NCBI GenBank assembly: GCA_014804285.1
Contig: JAAVAA010000011.1
Coordinates: forward strand, 40,557-70,573
From: Lachnospiraceae bacterium
GTDB lineage: Bacteria > Bacillota > Clostridia > Lachnospirales > Lachnospiraceae
Reading direction: 5' to 3'
DNA length: 30,017 nucleotides
The notes under the pieces were generated by a model, which worked only from the letters and a program-made list of their open reading frames with translations, did not search any database and was not told the DNA's origin. A program made the translations under genes and the position numbers. Positions 1 to 7,453 of this stretch are shown here, in pieces (position 1 is the first letter of the stretch; each line of letters begins with the position of its first letter).

Positions 1-192
1 GGCTTCTATGTCTTGCAGCCAGCTAAACGCTGTAACAGCAGCCTGCTGCGTCATGTCCAGATTTGCAGTCCACTCCCCCGAAAGCTCCCTATCGTCTGAT
101 GCAAAAAAATGCAGATACGCCAGAAAAGCCGTGGAAGTGCTTAAGGTCAGAATCAATAGGGTTAATATTACATTTTTTATAATTTTTCCCAT
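1..192 (-). CDS. N-terminus of an unknown membrane-anchored or secreted protein (runs off the window)
   Basis: An open frame begins with ATG at 192 and stays open to position 1, giving the first 64 residues of a longer protein. A good ribosome site (AGGGGG, 6 bases before the ATG) sets the start. Residues 1-30 are a short basic start (MGKIIKN) followed by a hydrophobic stretch rich in Leu, Ile and Thr, so this is a signal peptide or a single membrane anchor. The visible remainder (SDDRELSGEWTANLDMTQQA) is polar and should lie outside the membrane. I do not recognise the family with confidence. It lies 51 bases downstream of the ATPase gene on the same strand and could be co-transcribed with it. 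A reading on the opposite strand here has no such signals. Confidence 0.6.
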   Translation of the reverse strand, partial: MGKIIKNVILTLLILTLSTSTAFLAYLHFFASDDRELSGEWTANLDMTQQAAVTAFSWLQDIEA

Positions 193-204
193 AGAAATCC
201 CCCT

Positions 205-220
205 GCCCGCAGAGGCGGGC
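205..220. other. GC-rich hairpin next to a ribosome site
   Basis: GCCCGC and GCGGGC are perfectly complementary around a 4-base loop. On the minus strand the hairpin sits directly upstream of the ribosome site of the gene starting at 192 and has no T tract, so it is not an obvious terminator. It may influence translation or mRNA stability. Confidence 0.4.
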
Positions 221-243
221 GTTCTTCTATAGCCAGTCTCATT

Positions 244-1575
244 TTATAAAAATGACACCATATAAAATGGTAAGCAAAATATATCTTTATCTTTTCTGAT
301 ATCCTTTGTATAAATCAAATACCTGTATAATATACGTGAAGAAAATTTATTCTGAAATGCATCTAAGGAAGCATGTGTTTTGTAACCAGAAGATTTCACT
401 TCCAATGGACAAATTTTGTTTTTCCTTGCCAGCAAAAAATCTATCTCATAACTGTGATTCGATGTTTCCTTTGGAAAAGTATAATAAAACAATTCATTTC
501 CCGCTGTTTTCAGCATCTGTGCAACTATATTTTCGTATAAATAACCCAGATCTGCACTCAACTTATCATTTAAAAGCTTCTCATATATTTCATTTTCCGT
601 AAAATCTCTATCCTTAAATGCCAGAGTTACAAATAGTCCTGTATCGCACAAAAATAATTTATATCTGCGGGGATCTTTATGAAGAGACATTCCTGCATTC
701 GGATCATCCGCATGATATGAAATATATACTGTCATTGAATCCTGCATATCCGCAAGTATTTCTCTCACACGTTCCTCTTTCTCTCCTGCTATCACACTGG
801 ATACTTGATATCGGGATGCATTCTTGTTTAATTCAGCTGGAATAGCGTCAAATAGCATTCCTGCTCTCCCTGAAGAATCAATCTTTCTGAAATCATCTTC
901 ATACAATTCCAAAATGTTTCTTTTTACCTGATCAACAATGCTCAAATTGTTCGTCTCTATATAGGCATTCACTGCCTGCGGCATGCCGCCGACAAGCATA
1001 TATAAACGAAAATCCCGAAGCAGCCGCCTATTTATATCATCCCCGAGAGGCATCATTTTCTCATAAGTACTCAAAAGTAATGGCAATGTAACTGTGTCGC
1101 CTAACGCCCATCGAAATTCCTCATAATCTAACGGATACAGTTGAAGTCTTGTTTCCTCACTCGGAATCACGATGTCCTTTATATTTTTTTTAATTGACAA
1201 CAAAGATCCTGTCTCAATATAATCATATCGCTGATCCTTCACCAAATGCTTGATTGCCTGTCTTGCCAATGGCTGCATCTGGACTTCATCGAAAATAATT
1301 ACAGACCTTCTCTCAACCAGATTAACATGATAAATCATTTGTAAACGAAGAAAAAGATAGTTCAGATCAGATAAATCAGAAAATAATGTATTGACTTCTT
1401 TTGATGCAATCGAAAAATCAATAAATATATAACTTTCATATTCGTTTTTGGCAAACTCTTCTACAAGGGTTGACTTTCCAACTCTTCGTGCTCCTTTAAT
1501 TAAAAGAGCCGTCTTTCCATCAAATTCCCTTTTCCATTCCAACATTTTATCATAGAGTTTCCGCTTAAACACCAT
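244..1575 (-). CDS. AAA-family ATPase with DUF4143-type C-terminal domain
   Basis: A 443-residue P-loop ATPase. The Walker A motif GARRVGKST is at about residues 28-36 and the Walker B motif VIIFDEVQ at 92-99. The C-terminal third contains EIDFLLARKNKICPLEVKSS, the PD-(D/E)XK nuclease-like core typical of the DUF4143 region of these proteins. The frame is open to 1629, but I place the start at the ATG at 1575 (MVFKRKLYDKML), where family members normally begin and a purine-rich GAAAGGGG lies just upstream. This family is abundant and often multicopy in gut anaerobes; its biological role is not established, although mobile behaviour and nucleic-acid processing have been suggested. The gene has its own promoter with an odd duplicated motif (1649-1703). 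Family assignment is firm; function is not. Confidence 0.9.
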   Translation of the reverse strand: MVFKRKLYDKMLEWKREFDGKTALLIKGARRVGKSTLVEEFAKNEYESYIFIDFSIASKEVNTLFSDLSDLNYLFLRLQMIYHVNLVERRSVIIFDEVQMQPLARQAIKHLVKDQRYDYIETGSLLSIKKNIKDIVIPSEETRLQLYPLDYEEFRWALGDTVTLPLLLSTYEKMMPLGDDINRRLLRDFRLYMLVGGMPQAVNAYIETNNLSIVDQVKRNILELYEDDFRKIDSSGRAGMLFDAIPAELNKNASRYQVSSVIAGEKEERVREILADMQDSMTVYISYHADDPNAGMSLHKDPRRYKLFLCDTGLFVTLAFKDRDFTENEIYEKLLNDKLSADLGYLYENIVAQMLKTAGNELFYYTFPKETSNHSYEIDFLLARKNKICPLEVKSSGYKTHASLDAFQNKFSSRILYRYLIYTKDIRKDKDIFCLPFYMVSFL

Positions 1576-1648
1576 AACAAAGAATTTCCCCTTTCGATGC
1601 CCAAAACAGCAGTTTGCCAAAAATCTCACTTTTTAAACATGACAAAAT

Positions 1649-1703
1649 GCCGAAAATCCCATAATTTATTTATCATTATACGCCGAAAATCCCCTTTTTA
1701 CAA
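1649..1703 (-). promoter_or_regulatory. Promoter of the ATPase gene with a duplicated 12-bp motif
   Basis: Read on the minus strand, TTGTAA (1698-1703) and TATAAT (1675-1680) are separated by exactly 17 bases. The motif GGGATTTTCGGC occurs twice, at 1682-1693 (in the spacer) and at 1649-1660 (just past the expected transcription start), 33 bp apart or about three helical turns. This looks like a repressor-type arrangement around the promoter. Confidence 0.6.
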
Positions 1704-1819
1704 TCACAAAATTTTGCTTTTATCACGCACTTCTATTTCGACTGTAAGTTTATCACAACCGACCTCCTCGCCTTCTTATTCATTCTCATACCCATTGTTA
1801 GTTGCGGCTAACATCATTT

Positions 1820-1855
1820 TTAAAAATTGCGGCTGCTCAATGTCAGCAGCCGCAA
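1820..1855 (-). terminator. Rho-independent terminator after the DegV gene
   Basis: A perfect 11-bp stem, TTGCGGCTGCT paired with AGCAGCCGCAA, with a 7-base loop is followed on the minus strand by TTTTT. It lies 26 bases beyond the DegV stop codon. Confidence 0.9.
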
Positions 1856-1880
1856 ACCTATGTTAAATATATTCCTTTCT

Positions 1881-2756
1881 CTATTCATCTTTTTTCCGGG
1901 TGAATGCGACCCCGGCAATTCTGGGACCGGAATTAGCCGCAACAGCGGCACCGATTTGATAAGCGGAGGAAGGCTCATACCCAAGCTTCTGTACCATAAG
2001 CTCACGCAGTTCTTCCAGACAAGCAGTATCATTACCGTAGATAAGCTCATAAGCTGTTCCGGGTTCCATATCTGCAATGCTCATTTCTGCTACCTTTTCT
2101 ACCAGCTTCCGCTCGCCCCTGCACTTTGCCGCAGTCGTAATGGACCGGTCAAAGATTTTCATGACCGGTTTAAGATTCAGCTTTGTCCCTACAAACGCTG
2201 CTGCTGTCGGGATACGACCTGATTTTGCCGCATACTTCAAATCATAAATTCCAAAGTATATCTGCCGCTTCGGGAGAATTTCCGTCAGGTACTTCAATAT
2301 TTCTTCCACGGAAGCTCCCTGCTCCAGCATCTGTGCCGCATGAACCACCGGACTGCCATAAAGAGCATTATAGCCCATTCCGTCAATGCTGTGGATATGA
2401 AAGACATCACGGTATTCCGGGTGTTCTTCATAAAACAACTCGATAGCCTGTATGGAATTGTCATAAGTAGAAGAACCCTTGGAGTTGATCAGTACCATGA
2501 TCAGGTCGGTCACTCCAGCCCCGGCCTCCCGTAAATAAATTTCCTGAAACTGAAACGGCGTAATCTGAGCAGTTTTCGGTATCTCACTGTGCTGCGCCAT
2601 CAGGTCATAAAATTGTTCGTTATCAAAATCGACTCTGCTGATATAGGTTTTGTCTCCCAGTGTAACAGGAAACGGTATCACAGAAATAGAATGCTTTTTC
2701 TCATCCTCAAATGAAATATCACTGGCGGAATCCGTCATAATCTGTATTTTGCTCAT
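1881..2756 (-). CDS. DegV family fatty-acid-binding protein
   Basis: A 291-residue cytosolic protein of normal DegV length. It opens with IMTDSASDIS, the family's N-terminal signature in which a conserved Ser helps hold the lipid carboxylate, and continues through the long DegV domain, including AAKSGRIPTAAA, the characteristic 'GRI' region in the C-terminal half, to the end. DegV/FakB proteins bind fatty acids; some present them to a FakA kinase for phosphorylation, and many paralogues have no assigned lipid. No fakA-like gene is present here, so the specific role is open. Start: ATG with GAGAGGG 8 bases upstream. It is a single-gene unit with its own promoter (2814-2841) and a strong terminator (1820-1855). 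Confidence 0.95.
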   Translation of the reverse strand: MSKIQIMTDSASDISFEDEKKHSISVIPFPVTLGDKTYISRVDFDNEQFYDLMAQHSEIPKTAQITPFQFQEIYLREAGAGVTDLIMVLINSKGSSTYDNSIQAIELFYEEHPEYRDVFHIHSIDGMGYNALYGSPVVHAAQMLEQGASVEEILKYLTEILPKRQIYFGIYDLKYAAKSGRIPTAAAFVGTKLNLKPVMKIFDRSITTAAKCRGERKLVEKVAEMSIADMEPGTAYELIYGNDTACLEELRELMVQKLGYEPSSAYQIGAAVAANSGPRIAGVAFTRKKDE

Positions 2757-2813
2757 GCACTTACCCTCTCTTTGTAAAAATTTGCTGCTTGTATTAATAT
2801 TGACTATAAGTAG

Positions 2814-2841
2814 TTTATACTCATGAATATTTTCTTGTCAA
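2814..2841 (-). promoter_or_regulatory. Sigma-A promoter of the DegV gene
   Basis: On the minus strand TTGACA (2836-2841) is followed after 16 bases by TATAAA (2814-2819), about 57 bases before the ATG. Confidence 0.7.
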
Positions 2842-2924
2842 TAAAAAGAGAAAATATACAAGACCAATGCATAAACAAACGCTGGCAGATATATCATAAT
2901 TTCTTATGCCCGGGTAAAAAACGG

Positions 2925-3761
2925 TCAACTCAAAATTCTCTCATAAATATTCCTGTCGTTATCCTTAAAGACATTAAAAATAATCCGTTCCATGCAGTCG
3001 CTATACTTTTCTAAGAAGCTGATTGTCGTTTTCACGGCAATTTCCGCTGCCCTGTCATTTGGAAAATGAAATTCTCCTGTTGAAATACAACAAAATGCAA
3101 CGGATTTAATATCATGTTCTAAACAGCAATTCATAACATTTTCATAACAATTTCGCAAATCCTGACAAAGCGCATCGGTTAACTGGCCATATACAATCGG
3201 TCCCACTGTATGGATCACATGATCACAGGGAAGATTGTAGCTTTGAGTCAAGGTAGCTGTGCCCGTGGGTTCCTCATAGCTTTTGCCATATCTAAGCCGT
3301 CTATGTTTCATGATGCGGTTACACTCTTCACGGAGCTGCATTCCTGCCGCGCTATGGATGGCATTGTCTATGCACCTGTGGCAGGGCACAAAGCAGCCCA
3401 ACATCTGCGAATTGGCTGCATTGACAATGGCACCGACTTCCAGCCTTGTAATATCCCCCTGCCATAGCGATATTTTTTCTGCATAGGGAGCCTTACTGCT
3501 AAACTGTTCCTTTATTGTCGGGATATCCGCCAAGGTTACAACACCTTTTGCCTCCAGCTCCTCCTGCAAATACTCATTCTGCAAATCTTCTAATACACCG
3601 GACAGCTCACCCGGCATACGGATATTCATAAGGGAACGGATCGCATTTTTCTTTTCCCCTAAGCTAAGCCCACTGATTTCAAGTCCTTTGTATTCCGCTG
3701 AATCTGCTTTCAATTCTTTCAGAAAAAGATCTGCTTTCTTTGTCCCGTTCATCCCAAACAC
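2925..3761 (-). CDS. Zinc-type macrodomain protein (protein-ADP-ribose hydrolase)
   Basis: A 278-residue protein predicted to remove ADP-ribose from a protein target. Residues 1-95 are a helical N-terminal extension; the macrodomain runs from about 97 to the end. The ADP-ribose-binding core is visible: QGDITRLEVGAIVNAANSQM (101-120). The stretch GCFVPCHRCIDNAIH (122-136) supplies Cys123, Cys127, His128 and Cys130, matching the zinc-binding loop of the macrodomains found next to SirTM sirtuins. The gene follows the sirtuin by 10 bases with a GGAAGG site in the gap. The listed start is a GTG 4 bases after that site; an in-frame ATG three codons later (3752) is an alternative. Known systems of this type write and erase ADP-ribose on a lipoylated GcvH-like protein. 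No such partner is visible in this window. Confidence 0.92.
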   Translation of the reverse strand: MFGMNGTKKADLFLKELKADSAEYKGLEISGLSLGEKKNAIRSLMNIRMPGELSGVLEDLQNEYLQEELEAKGVVTLADIPTIKEQFSSKAPYAEKISLWQGDITRLEVGAIVNAANSQMLGCFVPCHRCIDNAIHSAAGMQLREECNRIMKHRRLRYGKSYEEPTGTATLTQSYNLPCDHVIHTVGPIVYGQLTDALCQDLRNCYENVMNCCLEHDIKSVAFCCISTGEFHFPNDRAAEIAVKTTISFLEKYSDCMERIIFNVFKDNDRNIYERILS

Positions 3762-3771
3762 TCATCCTTCC

Positions 3772-4713
3772 TCAAATACTTCTTTTATCATTCAAATCAG
3801 ATATAACTCTTGCCATATCACCGCCAATACCGATTGCCCTGCTCCCAAAGCTCTCCGGAACAACAGCTTCATTCATATTCAATCGTATCAAAGACAAATT
3901 TTTGTTTTCCCGAACCATTTTTTCAAATGGGAAACGGATAATCCCCGGTGTGTTGAATCCTACGCCAAGCTCCAGCAATACACCCTTTTTCTTTTCCATC
4001 TCTTTCAGAAAATCGCAATAATGCCCGGCTGCCTCATGCCAGTTTTCATCTTCCACAAAATACTGGTCACAGCGAAGATGCATTGCCATATTGCCGCCGC
4101 AAACCGGACATTTCGGCACCATATCAGAAGGAATCAAACAGTCATGCCTTGCCTGATCCATCCGGCGGAACAAATCCTCCGCATCGTAAATTTTTTGATG
4201 ACATCCTTTCTCACACTGGATATTACCATAATTTCCCTGTGTTGCAAAGATGCGCTCCTCCAAAAATCCTGCTTTCTGGAACTGATGATCAACATTCGTT
4301 GTCAAAACAAAATAATCTTTTTCTTTTACAATATCATAAAGCTGGTTGTATAGAGGCATGGCAGGCGGAAGAAAACGGTTTATCATACTGTGTTTTGACC
4401 AGTATCCCCATTTTGCCTCCTCTGTGGGAAATGGATAAAAACCTGCCGCATACATATCCGTCATATACATAGATCCATATTTTTCTATAAACTCACTGAA
4501 ATTATCGGTAAACCTTTCTCCATCATAAGCAAGTCCGGCGGCTGTAGAAGTCCCTGCTCCCGCACCAATCAGTATCACATCAGCCTCTTTTATTCGTGTG
4601 GATGCCCGCTTAATTTGTTCTTCATAAGGAATATTTTGAAAGATATAGTCTCTAGCCGGAATGCCGCTTAAAAAACGGGACCAATCTATTTTCCTTTTTT
4701 GACTCTGCTTCAT
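3772..4713 (-). CDS. SirTM-class sirtuin (likely protein ADP-ribosyltransferase)
   Basis: A 313-residue SIR2-fold protein using NAD+. The NAD-binding motif GAGAG is at 50-54, TTNVDHQF at 138-145 (in place of the classical TQNID.LH), and four zinc-ligand Cys are at 167, 171, 202 and 205. The catalytic His of ordinary deacetylases is replaced: the loop reads FATQGNYGN with Gln159. Asn140 plus Gln in these places is the hallmark of class M sirtuins (SirTM), which ADP-ribosylate proteins rather than deacetylate them. The partner macrodomain follows immediately downstream. The promoter is near-consensus with a palindromic operator just past the expected start site (4756-4816), so the pair is probably inducible; in bacteria such pairs are linked to oxidative stress. 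No GcvH-like, lipoate ligase or monooxygenase gene sits beside it in this window. Confidence 0.92.
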   Translation of the reverse strand: MKQSQKRKIDWSRFLSGIPARDYIFQNIPYEEQIKRASTRIKEADVILIGAGAGTSTAAGLAYDGERFTDNFSEFIEKYGSMYMTDMYAAGFYPFPTEEAKWGYWSKHSMINRFLPPAMPLYNQLYDIVKEKDYFVLTTNVDHQFQKAGFLEERIFATQGNYGNIQCEKGCHQKIYDAEDLFRRMDQARHDCLIPSDMVPKCPVCGGNMAMHLRCDQYFVEDENWHEAAGHYCDFLKEMEKKKGVLLELGVGFNTPGIIRFPFEKMVRENKNLSLIRLNMNEAVVPESFGSRAIGIGGDMARVISDLNDKRSI

Positions 4714-4755
4714 GATTCTTCAACTTCCTTTCGAATTTTTTTATATGTCTTCTTA

Positions 4756-4816
4756 ATGTAATAATCATCATTACATCTTGCAGGTATACTATAACACCCG
4801 TTCGTTGTAATGTCAA
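4756..4816 (-). promoter_or_regulatory. Promoter and palindromic operator of the SirTM/macrodomain operon
   Basis: On the minus strand TTGACA (4811-4816), a 17-base spacer and TATAGT (4788-4793) form a near-perfect promoter. Directly downstream, ATGTAAT and ATTACAT form a perfect 7-bp inverted repeat with a 7-base centre (4756-4776). A further half-site TGTAAT overlaps the -35 box (4806-4811 on the plus strand). This is the layout of a repressor site. Confidence 0.75.
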
Positions 4817-4836
4817 TGGTTGCAACTTAACATTTC

Positions 4837-4881
4837 AAAAAAATCAAGGTATTTGGATAACCTCCATAATACCTTGATTTT
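4837..4881 (-). terminator. Terminator of the flavin reductase/Rrf2 operon
   Basis: AAAATCAAGGTATT (4840-4853) pairs perfectly with AATACCTTGATTTT (4868-4881). The minus-strand transcript ends in a run of seven T. The stem starts 9 bases after the Rrf2 stop codon. Confidence 0.9.
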
Positions 4882-4889
4882 CAGCAGTT

Positions 4890-5333
4890 TTAGTTGATCT
4901 CTTCACACATATATTTTTCTGTATCCCTTTTTACATCTGCCAGTGTGATCGATGCAAGTTCTTTTTCTAAAGCATTTTGTACCTGAATCAGCTTATCATC
5001 TAAAATATGATGAATATTTCTTCCCACAGGACAATTCATACTTGGATTTTCATGAAAATGAAATAATTCCCCATTTTCAACACATTCTACAGCATTGTAG
5101 ATATCTAAAAAGGTTATTTCATCTAATGGTTTTGTGACGGTAGTACCACCAGTCCCCCGTGCCACCTTAATCAGCCCCGCTCCTTTTAGCTGACCTAAAA
5201 TTTTTCGGATAATGACAGGGTTCACATTGGTGCTTCCTGCAAGGAAATCACTGGTTACTTTATATTTACTTCCGAATGTGTCTATACAGGCAAAAATGTG
5301 AACTGCCAATGTAAACCGGCTTGAAATCTGCAT
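4890..5333 (-). CDS. Rrf2 family transcriptional regulator (YwnA-like)
   Basis: A 147-residue DNA-binding protein. The N-terminal winged helix-turn-helix begins MQISSRFTLAVHIFACID, and the recognition region NPVIIRKILGQLKGAGLIKVARGTGG (38-63) is characteristic of Rrf2 proteins, including the Arg-Gly-Gly wing. The three closely spaced Cys used by IscR-type members to hold an iron-sulfur cluster are absent: only Cys101 (NCPVG) lies in that region. That fits the YwnA-like subgroup, which senses redox or other signals without a cluster. The gene starts 27 bases after the flavin reductase stop on the same strand and the two share a terminator, so it most likely controls that operon, including itself. 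The target site is inferred, not shown. Confidence 0.92.
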   Translation of the reverse strand: MQISSRFTLAVHIFACIDTFGSKYKVTSDFLAGSTNVNPVIIRKILGQLKGAGLIKVARGTGGTTVTKPLDEITFLDIYNAVECVENGELFHFHENPSMNCPVGRNIHHILDDKLIQVQNALEKELASITLADVKRDTEKYMCEEIN

Positions 5334-5360
5334 ACTTATCTACCGCCTTTCGGTTTCATC

Positions 5361-5927
5361 CTATTTTTTGAGCTGCAAACCGTCTTTGAATGCTTCGCCT
5401 ACTCTTTCTGTTACCCTATAGTAGCCATGTGTGTACGGGTCAAATGCGATAGCGTTTACTAAAGACATATCAATTTTGCCATCAACCATAACGCTTTCAT
5501 CTGCTGTAACATTTACTACTTTACCGATAACACCGCAACCGTATTCTCCGCTTTGATATTCGATAAACTCACATTCTAAGCAGAGCGGAAATTCGTTGAT
5601 AACCGGCGCATTCACCATTTCAGCCTTACTTGCGGTAAGTCCGCTGTTTTCAAACTTATCTGAAACACTGTTGCCTGATACAACACCAAAATAGTCTGCC
5701 TCAACTACATGGGCCGCATCAGCAATGCTTACCGTAAATGCACCATTAGCCTTGATATTTTTTACTGTTTTGTGTGTCTCTGTCAAATTGAGGGCAACAT
5801 TACCTCTTTCCTGCATAGTACCCCATGCCGCATTCATAACATTAACACTGCCATCTTCATTGTAAGTTGCCACCATCAAAACCGGCATAGGGAATATCCC
5901 TTCTGTTAAGTTGAGTTTCTTTCTCAT
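5361..5927 (-). CDS. Flavin reductase-like (FMN-binding split-barrel) protein
   Basis: A 188-residue protein of the flavin reductase family, which uses FMN in a split beta-barrel. It opens MRKKLNLTEGIFPMPVLMVA, matching the family N-terminus, followed by NVMNAAWG and LNLTETHKTVKNIKANGAFTVS, the conserved FMN-contacting and dimer regions. Family members reduce flavins or act as small NAD(P)H oxidoreductases; the substrate here is unknown. Its partner downstream is an Rrf2 regulator, a common pairing that points to redox- or electrophile-responsive expression. The promoter region has an imperfect inverted repeat over the -10 box (5964-5990). Confidence 0.92.
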   Translation of the reverse strand: MRKKLNLTEGIFPMPVLMVATYNEDGSVNVMNAAWGTMQERGNVALNLTETHKTVKNIKANGAFTVSIADAAHVVEADYFGVVSGNSVSDKFENSGLTASKAEMVNAPVINEFPLCLECEFIEYQSGEYGCGVIGKVVNVTADESVMVDGKIDMSLVNAIAFDPYTHGYYRVTERVGEAFKDGLQLKK

Positions 5928-5963
5928 AATGATTACCTCGCTTCTTCTATAGGACTGAACTAA

Positions 5964-6007
5964 CTTGTTTACATATATAATTGTAACAAGCAGCAGATAA
6001 AATACAA
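5964..6007 (-). promoter_or_regulatory. Candidate promoter and operator of the flavin reductase/Rrf2 operon
   Basis: On the minus strand TTGTAT (6002-6007) and TACAAT (5980-5985) are 16 bases apart. The -10 box lies inside an inverted repeat, CTTGTTACA and TGTAAACAAG, spanning 5964-5990 with one extra base in one arm. It is a plausible Rrf2 autoregulatory site. Confidence 0.5.
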
Positions 6008-6034
6008 GTACTTACTTATTAAACAGATACTATC

Positions 6035-7264
6035 TTAAAGGTAAGTCATCTTTAAATCCACATCATTATAACAAACCTTGTTATTCTCATTATAAATAGA
6101 GAAAATTCCCTCTCCAGCCAATTCGTCCAGACTGTCTTTCTGAAGCGTATCCGCGATATAGACAGGCAGCATCCGCAACAGAATTTCACTACAGCTTAAT
6201 TCACTGCTGTAGCATACCAAGTCACTGCAGGCGCTCTTACAGAGGCCGTCTCTGGTATCAAGATAAGGCGTGCGTATCTCTCCGTCAGGATATGCATAAA
6301 ATAAAGTCTGTGCACTGTTCAATGCGTAATCATTCAGATATACGATGCCGGAAGGACCGCTGTATTGCACATTTGCCGCAGGATAAATCATAGAATCCTC
6401 TCTGTTATAAAAAGTATAGGAATAGAATTCTCCACTGTGATCCAGATTTCTGGTAAATCCGTCAACGCTGGAAATACAGCCCCTGGAATAACCTGCGGAA
6501 AGTATCTCCTCCGCCAGATAATCTGCAATAAAGGCATTCTTCATCCAGTAAAAGTCAATAAAACTTTCAATCCCATTCTCTGCAGCAAAAGTAAGATACT
6601 CTTCGGCCACCCGTAAACAAATTCTGTTCTCCCCAAGCAGCTCCATATCTATCATCTGTGCATCATTGGCAAAGCGGGCTATGGAAGCATAATAATCCGC
6701 CACATCCGGATTCCGATATGGGTCATATTCCACTGTCTGATATTCCTCCGTACAGTGAAATAAACCGTCATATTGTTCATAGACAGGTGCCAGATAAAGG
6801 CTTCGATCCCCGGATTCCCGGATCAGCGAAAATGCCCGGTACAAGACATCATCTATCTCCATCTCCTCGTTTGGATGACGGCTGATATAATACATATTAT
6901 GAACATTCTCATACCCTACATCATTGGTAAACATCCGAAAAGCATATTCTGTGGCATCGGAATAGAGCGCAGTAAGCTCTTTATTCTCCGTTTTAGCTGA
7001 TGCGCCCTCCTTGCCCAGACAATACAAAAACACAAAATCGCCGCTACAATTTAATTCTGAAGAATTTGCTTCAATTTCATTCCAGCCGGAATCCTTCGAC
7101 GACAGATTGGCAACACCGTAAGCAATAAAAAAGGCTCCTGCCACCAAAAATATGACAGCCAGAATCAATCTCAACCGCCCGTGTTCTGCTGAGATATCAA
7201 TCTTATTTACTGGTTTTGGATGTGGAAGGTCTCTTCCCCTCCCTCCGGTTCTGGTTTCCCTCAA
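6035..7264 (-). CDS. Membrane-anchored extracytoplasmic protein, possibly a degenerate ApbE-like fold
   Basis: The last gene of the opp unit. The frame is open from 7303, but a perfect AGGAGG lies 6 bases before a TTG at 7264, so I place the start there (409 residues). Residues 31-52 are one membrane helix after a basic proline-rich cytosolic tail; about 355 residues then lie outside. No clear family signature is present. The order of weak motifs recalls ApbE (FAD:protein FMN transferase): FYWMKNAFIADYLAEEILSA where ApbE has its Gly-rich 'GAIAKGYA' helix, IVYLNDYALNSAQT where it has the Ser-Gly-Asp loop, and RTPYLDTRDG where it has the His-containing 'IIDP.TG'. The catalytic His and metal-binding residues are absent, so any such protein would be non-catalytic. 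ApbE likeness is my inference from layout only. It is separated from oppF by a strong hairpin (7343-7372). Confidence 0.6.
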   Translation of the reverse strand: MRETRTGGRGRDLPHPKPVNKIDISAEHGRLRLILAVIFLVAGAFFIAYGVANLSSKDSGWNEIEANSSELNCSGDFVFLYCLGKEGASAKTENKELTALYSDATEYAFRMFTNDVGYENVHNMYYISRHPNEEMEIDDVLYRAFSLIRESGDRSLYLAPVYEQYDGLFHCTEEYQTVEYDPYRNPDVADYYASIARFANDAQMIDMELLGENRICLRVAEEYLTFAAENGIESFIDFYWMKNAFIADYLAEEILSAGYSRGCISSVDGFTRNLDHSGEFYSYTFYNREDSMIYPAANVQYSGPSGIVYLNDYALNSAQTLFYAYPDGEIRTPYLDTRDGLCKSACSDLVCYSSELSCSEILLRMLPVYIADTLQKDSLDELAGEGIFSIYNENNKVCYNDVDLKMTYL

Positions 7265-7342
7265 AATAAACCTCCTGTTCCGGTTCTGCCTTTGCACAAA
7301 CAATGCCCGGAGCTGTTACTCATTTTACTTTCTTCTGACAGA

Positions 7343-7372
7343 GCGCACGGAAGTCCGTAAACCCCCGTGCGC
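7343..7372. other. Strong intergenic hairpin between oppF and the downstream membrane protein
   Basis: GCGCACGG and CCGTGCGC form a perfect 8-bp GC-rich stem with a 14-base loop. There is no T tract, so it may be a processing or stability element that lowers expression of the last gene rather than a full terminator. Confidence 0.5.
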
Positions 7373-7453
7373 CACATAATTTTACTTTATTTGAACTCGA
7401 AACTTCAGCTTCTACACGTCTGCCGCTCTTTACGCTTGATTACCTGCGACATG

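Noticed and set aside
3688..4353. A 221-residue plus-strand frame over the sirtuin and macrodomain genes
   Set aside because: Antisense shadow; composition is Cys/His/Ile-rich without any domain, while the minus strand encodes two clear enzymes.
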